Shown piece after piece: positions 14,876 to 19,499 of a stretch of DNA of 19,499 bases. Position 1 is the stretch's first letter, and every line of letters starts with the position of its first letter. This DNA comes from an uncultured Bacilli bacterium (GTDB lineage: Bacteria; Bacillota_I; Bacilli_A; RF39; UBA660). The stretch lies in contig CANRDA010000008.1 of assembly GCA_947629285.1 (NCBI GenBank), positions 1-19,499 on the forward strand. Reading direction: 5' to 3'. The position numbers were made by a program, and so were the translations under genes. The notes below the pieces were generated by a model that was not told the DNA's origin, made no database searches, and was given only the letters and a program-made list of their open reading frames with translations.

Positions 14876-16425
14876 TTAGTAGTGTTGGTCTTTATATAAG
14901 ATTATCTCGTGAAGATGATGATAAAAATGAGATGAGTGAGAGTATCTCAAATCAAAAGAGTTTATTACTTCAATATGTTAAAGAAAATAATTTAAAAGTG
15001 TATGATATTTATATTGATGATGGATATTCGGGAACTAATTTTGATAGGCCAGATTTTAATAGATTATTAAAAGATATAGAAAAAGGTTGTATAAATATGG
15101 TTATTACGAAAGATATGTCAAGATTGGGAAGGGATTATATTGGAACTGGCAATTTAATAGAAAAATATTTTCCAGAACATAATGTAAGATATATTGCAGT
15201 CACGGATAATGTTGATACTTTTTTAGATAGTTCAAATAACGATATCGCACCATTTAAAGCTATAATGAATGACATGTATGCTAAAGACATTTCTAAAAAA
15301 ATCAAATCAAGTTTAAAAGCAAAAATGAAAGAGGGAAAATGGGTAGGTGGAAGAACTCCCTTTGGGTATGATCAAGATAAAAATGATAAAAATAAACTAG
15401 TAATAAATTATGAACAGGCATTGATTGTAAAAAAAATATTTAAATTGTGCCTAGAAGGATTATCTTTTTTTAAAATAGCTAAAAAATTAACTAATGAAAA
15501 AGTAAAAACTCCTGCTCAGTATTATAGTTTTGAATGGAAAAGTCATTATAATTTAAAGTATGGACAGTGGAATTCTAAGACAATAAAAGATATTTTAACA
15601 AACAGAATTTATATAGGTGATATGGTACAAAATAGAAGAAGCAAAATAAATTATAAAGTTAAGAAAGTAGTTAAAAATGATGTAAGCGATTATATAATAG
15701 TTGAAAATACTCATGAGGCTATAATTGATAAGGAATCATTCTATGAAGTACAAAAAAGAATACCAAAAAATAAAGGTAGAAATGAAAAAAAAGAAAATCA
15801 TTTGCTAGATGGACTTTTATATTGTGGAGATTGTGGACATAGAATATCAATTGGATCAAGAAGGAAAAAAGATAATAGGTGCTATACTATTTGTAATTAC
15901 TATCGTACTTATATGAAACAAGGTCTTTGTACAACTCATTCAAATAATTATGATGATTTAAAAAAAACTATTGTTAAATCATTGACTATGATGTGTTCAA
16001 ATTATATTAATAAAGATAAAATTAAAAATAATGTTTTATCTAATTTAAATAAAAATGATAAAGTAAACAATGAAAAAGAATTAGAAATACTAAATAATAG
16101 CATTAAACAAATAAATGAAAATTTAGATGAAATTTATATTGATAAGTTAAATAAAAAAATAACAGAAAATCAGTTTGAAAGGGTAAAAGTGAAATTAGAA
16201 CAAGAATTAAATATTAAAAAGAAAAGATATAATGAATTACATACTAACGTTAGTAATACTCATTTAAAAGAAAATAAAATTATTTATGAATATATTAACA
16301 ATTTTTTAGATATGAAAGAATTTAATAGAGAACTTATAATTAATTTAATTGATAAAATTGAAATATATGAAGATAAAAGTATAAATATAACAGTGATTTA
16401 TAAAGAAAGCAAAATTATCAATTGA
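14872..16425 (+). CDS. Large serine recombinase (TnpX/SpoIVCA type)
   Basis: 517 residues. The catalytic N-terminal domain has VGLYIRLSRED (nucleophile Ser12), DDGYSGTNFDRPDF and the active-site segment DMSRLGRDY. It is followed by the recombinase domain (GRTPFGYDQD; NRIYIGDM), a zinc ribbon beginning C318-GD-C321 and a charged coiled coil (about residues 390-450), as in integrases that act on attB/attP. TTG start behind AGAAGG at 14860-14865. It should insert and, with a directionality factor, excise the surrounding element. The SpoIVCA recombinase of skin works the same way in the mother cell. Apparently full length and intact. Confidence 0.92.
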   Translation: MISSVGLYIRLSREDDDKNEMSESISNQKSLLLQYVKENNLKVYDIYIDDGYSGTNFDRPDFNRLLKDIEKGCINMVITKDMSRLGRDYIGTGNLIEKYFPEHNVRYIAVTDNVDTFLDSSNNDIAPFKAIMNDMYAKDISKKIKSSLKAKMKEGKWVGGRTPFGYDQDKNDKNKLVINYEQALIVKKIFKLCLEGLSFFKIAKKLTNEKVKTPAQYYSFEWKSHYNLKYGQWNSKTIKDILTNRIYIGDMVQNRRSKINYKVKKVVKNDVSDYIIVENTHEAIIDKESFYEVQKRIPKNKGRNEKKENHLLDGLLYCGDCGHRISIGSRRKKDNRCYTICNYYRTYMKQGLCTTHSNNYDDLKKTIVKSLTMMCSNYINKDKIKNNVLSNLNKNDKVNNEKELEILNNSIKQINENLDEIYIDKLNKKITENQFERVKVKLEQELNIKKKRYNELHTNVSNTHLKENKIIYEYINNFLDMKEFNRELIINLIDKIEIYEDKSINITVIYKESKIIN

Positions 16426-16450
16426 TAATTTTTTAAAAATATGATATTAT
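16422..16450 (+). promoter_or_regulatory. Promoter of the toxin-antitoxin pair
   Basis: TTGATA (16422-16427) and TATTAT (16445-16450) are 17 bases apart, overlapping the recombinase stop. Transcription should start near 16457, just at the AGGTGAT ribosome site, so the leader is extremely short. Confidence 0.5.
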
Positions 16451-16467
16451 ATTTATAGGTGATGCAA

Positions 16468-16788
16468 GTGACGGTTACACAAATTGTAAATTTACTTCAT
16501 AAATCGGTTGCTTCAAAATCGTATGACTTAGTTCCAACTGCGAAAAATAGAAATTCCAGAAGAAAATATGGATTAACTATTTATGATATAGAGGATTTTC
16601 TAAAGTCAATTACTGAAGCTGACTTATATAGTGGTCCAGAAGTAGACAGGGATATGCCTGGCGAGGAAGTGTTTATTTTTACTAAAGAAATATTAAGTGG
16701 TATTGTCTTTTATGTGAAGATAAAAAAAGATAAAACAGTTACATATGATAGAATAAAAATTCTTTCTTGTCATGAGGCTGAATATTAG
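16468..16788 (+). CDS. MqsR-like toxin
   Basis: 106 residues from GTG 16468, preferred because AGGTGA (16457-16462) sits five bases before it; GTG 16459 would be leaderless. The C-terminal half, with DLYSGPEVDRDMPGEEVFIF, VFYVKIKK and a final CHEAEY, is the pattern of Bacillota MqsR-family toxins, which are RelE-like ribonucleases. The gene is followed after 12 bases by an HTH/Panacea antitoxin, and this toxin-first order is usual for MqsRA-type systems. It probably cleaves mRNA when free. Family recognised from memory of the motif, not by alignment. Confidence 0.68.
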   Translation: MTVTQIVNLLHKSVASKSYDLVPTAKNRNSRRKYGLTIYDIEDFLKSITEADLYSGPEVDRDMPGEEVFIFTKEILSGIVFYVKIKKDKTVTYDRIKILSCHEAEY

Positions 16789-16800
16789 GAGGAATGTTAA

Positions 16801-17751
16801 ATGAAAAATAGGGATAATTTAAGAATTAGGAAAGAAAAAGTAAATGTAAAGGGTAAATTAATAGAATATGATGAGTATTATTTGGTTGATGAAAATGGTG
16901 AAGAAATTTTTGATAGAGATGTTGAAATAGAAAATGATCAACGTTTATATGATATATATAAAAAGCAAAATAATTTACTTACTAGTTTTGAAATAAAAAA
17001 AATTCGTAAAAAATATGGATTAACACAAAAAGAGTATGCTTTAGTTATAGGATTAGGTGAAATTACTGTACATAGATTTGAAAAAGGGGCTATTCAAACT
17101 GAGGCAGTTGATTCAATAATAAAGTTATCAAACGATCCAGATAATATGTTCTTTTTGCTTTTACTAAACAAAAAAAATATAAATGGAAATTTGTATAATA
17201 CTTTGTTTAAAAAAATAAAAGAATTACAAATTTTAAAAAAGCATGCATTGGTTGATATAAATAAATTTGACTTAGATGTTTTAAAATTTAAGGAAGAGTC
17301 TGCAATAAATGTTGCAAAAAATATAATAAATATATATAATGCTAAAGTAGATGAATTAGTTAGCAATTATGGAATTGCTCCAGAATATATTACAAATCTA
17401 AAATTGCAAAAATTACTTTATTATGTTCAAGCAATGAGTTTAAAAATATTTGGTAAAAAAGCATTTAAAGAAAAAATATTAGCGTGGTCATATGGTCCTG
17501 TTGTAAATGAAGTTTATCAGTTATACAAACAAAATCATTCTATGAATATAGATAGTGAATTATCTATTAAAAATGTTTCCTCTGGATTATATAAAATTAT
17601 TGAAGAAGTTGTAAATTGCTATGGATCAATAGAAGCTAATAAATTAATCGATTATACTCATGAGGAAGAACCTTGGATAAAAACGGAGATAAATAAAGAA
17701 ATAGATATTGATTTAATAAAAGATTATTTTAATAAAGTATATGATAATTAA
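16801..17751 (+). CDS. Antitoxin: MqsA-like HTH fused to Panacea (SocA-like) domain
   Basis: 316 residues with AGGAGG eight bases before ATG. The N-terminal part (about 1-55) is a charged beta segment. Residues 58-115 form an MqsA-type helix-turn-helix (EIKKIRKKYGLTQKEYALVI, then GEITVHRFEKGAIQTEA), suited to DNA binding and autoregulation. The C-terminal third (from about 195) is a Panacea/SocA (DUF4065) domain, LKLQKLLYYVQAMSLKIFGK and AWSYGPVVNEVYQLYK, which is known to neutralise many toxin types. It is the last gene of the element, ending 25 bases before the right TGTT. A function as antidote to the upstream MqsR-like toxin is well supported by order and domains. Confidence 0.85.
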   Translation: MKNRDNLRIRKEKVNVKGKLIEYDEYYLVDENGEEIFDRDVEIENDQRLYDIYKKQNNLLTSFEIKKIRKKYGLTQKEYALVIGLGEITVHRFEKGAIQTEAVDSIIKLSNDPDNMFFLLLLNKKNINGNLYNTLFKKIKELQILKKHALVDINKFDLDVLKFKEESAINVAKNIINIYNAKVDELVSNYGIAPEYITNLKLQKLLYYVQAMSLKIFGKKAFKEKILAWSYGPVVNEVYQLYKQNHSMNIDSELSIKNVSSGLYKIIEEVVNCYGSIEANKLIDYTHEEEPWIKTEINKEIDIDLIKDYFNKVYDN

Positions 17752-17764
17752 ATCTATCAAAAAG

Positions 17765-17784
17765 GGGCAATCACATTGTTGCCC
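17765..17784. repeat. Palindrome spanning the right element boundary
   Basis: GGGCAA (17765-17770) and TTGCCC (17779-17784) form an inverted repeat with 8 bases between, straddling the right TGTT. Half lies in the element and half in the coat gene. It could help recombinase binding or be chance. Confidence 0.35.
17777..17780. repeat. Right attachment core (TGTT)
   Basis: Second copy of TGTT; element to the left, coat gene to the right. Replacing the left junction by this one gives TGT-TGC-CCA, continuing the coat frame. Confidence 0.6.
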
Positions 17785-17920
17785 AATACATACACACGTA
17801 ATAAATAAACATATATATACTCATACTTATACTCCACAATACACTTGTGATGAAGAAGATGTAGTAATTAATAATGATTGTGGTGGATGTTCTGGAAATA
17901 TGATGAACAATAATTTCTAA
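17777..17920 (+). pseudogene. CotD-like spore-coat protein, 3' part (interrupted)
   Basis: 48 codons with a stop at 17918-17920 but no start codon or ribosome site. Read from TGT 17777 it gives CCPIHTHVINKHIYTHTYTP, then a CDEEDVV segment and a Cys/Gly/Asn-rich end (DCGGCSGNMMNNNF). The His-rich PIHTHVIN...H...HTYTP block is the second half of the CotD-type pattern and continues the FHHEVQQVC of the left piece. Codon phase agrees with the left piece at the shared TGTT. A strong terminator follows immediately, as at the end of an intact gene. The gene may be functional only after excision of the element, so 'pseudogene' applies to this arrangement only. Confidence 0.7.
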
Positions 17921-17944
17921 AAGTAGTTTTTTACTACTTTTTTT
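17919..17944 (+). terminator. Terminator of the coat gene
   Basis: AAAAGTAGT (17919-17927) pairs perfectly with ACTACTTTT (17933-17941) around five T residues and runs into a T-tract. Confidence 0.75.
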
Positions 17945-17967
17945 GTTATAATATATATGTGATGTAT

Positions 17968-18351
17968 ATGAAAGTATTAACTATAAAAGAGCCATGGGCA
18001 AGTTTAATTATTAATGGATATAAAAAGTATGAGTTTAGAAGTTGGAAAACTAATTATAGAGGTAAAATACTTATACATACTTCTTTAAATATAGAAAAAA
18101 ATATGCTTGATAGATTTAAAGATTATGATATCAAGTATCAACCTGGATATATAATAGGTGAGGCTAATCTTACTGATTGTATATTAGTTGATAGTAAATT
18201 TAATGAATACTTGAATGAATTAAATCCAGTTGTATACGCAAAAAGTAACCATACCAGAAAATATGCGTGGAGGTTAGAAAATATTAAGAAATATGATAAC
18301 CCAATACCTTGTAAAGGAAAACTTGGCTTATGGAATTATGAGGAGGATTAA
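17968..18351 (+). CDS. ASCH-domain protein
   Basis: 127 residues from ATG 17968 (GTGAT four bases before it; GTG 17959 and ATG 17962 are also in frame). MKVLTIKEPWASLIINGYKK, then the YEFRSWKTNYRGKILIH segment and a final GLWNYEED match ASCH proteins (the G-x-K-x-x-E-x-R signature), a PUA-like RNA-binding fold also found in nucleic-acid-modification enzymes. TATAAT at 17947-17952 may be its -10. It is directly followed by a second ASCH gene. Likely a cytosolic RNA- or nucleoside-related protein; exact role unknown. Confidence 0.82.
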   Translation: MKVLTIKEPWASLIINGYKKYEFRSWKTNYRGKILIHTSLNIEKNMLDRFKDYDIKYQPGYIIGEANLTDCILVDSKFNEYLNELNPVVYAKSNHTRKYAWRLENIKKYDNPIPCKGKLGLWNYEED

Positions 18352-18681
18352 ATGATATTACACTTAGACAATAAGCCATTTGAAAGTATAAAAAATGGAA
18401 CTAAAACGATTGAAATGAGATTATATGATGAAAAAAGAAGACTATTAAAAGAAAATGATATTATTGAATTTATAAATAGAACTACAAATGAAAGTATAAA
18501 AGCAAAAATTATTAAACTACACGTTTTTAAAAATTTTGAAGAATTATATAATCATTTTGATAAAGTAAAACTAGGGTATAGTAATGATGAAGTAGCTGAT
18601 TTTAAAGATATGACTACTTACTATTCTATTATAGAACAAGAAAAGTATGGTGTTGTGGGAATAGAAATTGAATTAATTTAG
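18352..18681 (+). CDS. Second ASCH-domain protein
   Basis: 109 residues. The ATG follows the previous stop without a gap (TAA-ATG), with AGGAGG inside the end of the first gene, so the pair is one operon. KPFESIKNGTKTIEMRLYDE is the ASCH signature of the shorter YqfB-like type, followed by IEFINRTTNE and a helical region. It differs from its neighbour in length and sequence, so this is not a recent duplication. PUA-like nucleic-acid binding or amidohydrolase activity is possible; not determined. Confidence 0.82.
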   Translation: MILHLDNKPFESIKNGTKTIEMRLYDEKRRLLKENDIIEFINRTTNESIKAKIIKLHVFKNFEELYNHFDKVKLGYSNDEVADFKDMTTYYSIIEQEKYGVVGIEIELI

Positions 18682-18700
18682 TTTAATTTCTATTTTTTTT
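18664..18700 (+). terminator. Terminator of the ASCH pair
   Basis: GAAATTGAA (18664-18672) pairs with TTTAATTTC (18682-18690; one G-U) and is followed by TATTTTTTTT. The loop holds the stop codon of the second ASCH gene. Confidence 0.55.
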
Positions 18701-18759
18701 GTTGAAAAAAAAGGAAATTGAAAAGTTTTGTCGTATGATATATATAGGAGGTACTTGAA

Positions 18760-19499
18760 GTGAATGAAATAGAAGAAGTAAAAATAGAAAATCTAATATA
18801 TGAAGTAAGGGGAAAGCAAGTGATGTTAGATAGCGATTTAGCAATGCTTTATGAATGTAAAAATGGAACTAAAGAAATAAATCAAGCGGTGAAGAATAAT
18901 CCGTTAAAATTTCCAGAAAGATTTGCCTTTAGAATAACAGAAGATGAATATTTAAATTTGAAGTCAAAAAATTTGACTTCAAATTTAAGAGGTGGTTCAA
19001 GAAAAGGACATACAGTATTCACAGAAGAGGGAGTAGCGATGCTTGCAACTATATTAAAATCAAAAGTAGCTACAATAGTTAGTATTAAAATAATGGATAC
19101 TTTTGTAGCGATGAGAAAATTCATAAATGAAAATAGAGATATATTTAGAAAAATAAATAATATAGAAATAAAAATGTTAGAACACGATTCAAAGATAGAT
19201 GAGTTGTTTGACGCATTAGAACCTAAAAAAGTAGAAAGTCAAAAGATATTCTTTAATGGTGAGATATATGATTCATATAGTCTAATAATAGAATTGATAA
19301 AGCAAGCTATAAAAAGAATAATTATAATAGATAACTACATAGATAAAAGTGTATTAGATATGTTAGTTAATAAGAAAAATAATGTAGATGTAACCCTTGT
19401 TACAAGTAGCCATTATTTAACTAAATTAGATATAAATAAATTTAATAAACAATATCCAAGCTTAACAATAAAGTATTCAAATATATTTCACGATAGATT
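18760..19499 (+). CDS. ORF6N-domain DNA-binding protein, 3' end missing
   Basis: GTG start at 18760, eight bases after AGGAGG (18746-18751); the frame stays open to the window edge (246 codons). The first 110 residues are an ORF6N domain (KIENLIYEVRGKQVMLDSDL, then FPERFAFRIT and GHTVFTEEGVAMLATILKS), a KilA-N/Bro-related fold of phages and accessory DNA. After a short coiled region, KIFFNGEIYDSYSLIIELIK and IIIIDNYIDKSVLDML belong to the conserved C-terminal region common in gut bacterial ORF6N proteins. Often next to mobile elements; exact function unknown. The right end is cut by the window. Confidence 0.85.
   Translation, partial: MNEIEEVKIENLIYEVRGKQVMLDSDLAMLYECKNGTKEINQAVKNNPLKFPERFAFRITEDEYLNLKSKNLTSNLRGGSRKGHTVFTEEGVAMLATILKSKVATIVSIKIMDTFVAMRKFINENRDIFRKINNIEIKMLEHDSKIDELFDALEPKKVESQKIFFNGEIYDSYSLIIELIKQAIKRIIIIDNYIDKSVLDMLVNKKNNVDVTLVTSSHYLTKLDINKFNKQYPSLTIKYSNIFHDR

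Larger units (their letters stand above)
14629..17780 (+). mobile_element. Serine-recombinase element inserted in a coat gene
   Basis: A 3148-base segment bounded by direct TGTT copies at 14629 and 17777 separates two halves of one reading frame. Cargo, all on the plus strand: a 51-residue ORF, a large serine recombinase, an MqsR-like toxin and a Panacea-domain antitoxin. Exact loss of the segment rejoins the coat gene in frame. This is the arrangement of sporulation intervening elements such as skin in sigK, though much smaller. There are no phage structural genes and no terminal inverted repeats, as expected for serine recombinases. Confidence 0.8.

Noticed and set aside
14629..17780. Group II intron or intein as the cause of the split coat gene
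   Set aside because: No reverse transcriptase, maturase or protein-splicing motifs; the segment carries a serine recombinase and its boundary is a short direct repeat.
17752..17790. GGGCAA/TTGCCC hairpin as plus-strand terminator of the antitoxin gene
   Set aside because: No T-run follows on the plus strand (CCCAATACAT); the T-run is on the other side.
1..19499. CRISPR array, tRNA or rRNA genes
   Set aside because: No regularly spaced repeats, no cloverleaf with CCA end, and no rRNA-like GC-rich conserved segments were seen.

Overview
The window is strongly AT-rich, with standard-code stops including TGA, strong Shine-Dalgarno sites (AAGGAGG, AGGTGAT) and frequent GTG/TTG starts. Together with a WXG100/EssC type VII secretion (T7SSb) locus and a CotD-like spore-coat gene, this points to a low-GC, spore-forming Bacillota, probably host-associated. 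I cannot name the genus.

Layout. (1) 1-890: the 3' part of a cell-surface protein ending in a DUF6273-type domain, whose last 120 bases differ sharply in composition. (2) 971-5710: a T7SS accessory operon. It encodes a lipoprotein with an HExxH gluzincin-like motif, several small helical WXG100-like proteins, and a DUF4176 protein with C-terminal repeats. (3) 5815-9292: an EsaB/YukD-like ubiquitin-fold protein behind a structured leader, and the FHA/transmembrane N-terminus of EssC. EssC breaks off and is joined out of frame to the 3' part of a probable polymorphic-toxin gene, followed by a candidate immunity gene and a second DUF4176 protein. (4) 9338-10715: a zeta-toxin kinase with a small overlapping partner, and a convergent XRE repressor. 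(5) 10900-14046: a SWIM/SNF2 helicase. (6) 14047-14502: a candidate structured non-coding RNA with its own promoter and terminator, then a sporulation-type -10 element.

(7) 14503-17920 is the most interesting part. A CotD-like spore-coat gene is split in two by a 3.15-kb element. The 5' piece (43 codons) ends in a stop codon made by the insertion. The 3' piece starts without a start codon, 3.1 kb downstream. Joining them at the shared TGTT restores one uninterrupted 89-residue frame. The element carries a small ORF, a large serine recombinase, and an MqsR-like toxin with a Panacea-domain antitoxin. This is the architecture of skin/sigK-intervening elements, which excise during sporulation to rebuild a developmental gene. 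Here it is unusually small and carries an addiction module.

(8) 17968-19499: two adjacent ASCH-domain proteins and an ORF6N-domain protein running off the right edge.

How the genes work together: the left half is a secretion and toxin-delivery neighbourhood that has probably suffered a deletion inside essC. The right half is chromosomal or accessory sequence with a developmentally placed mobile element. All assignments come from reading translated sequence and motifs; no database search was made.
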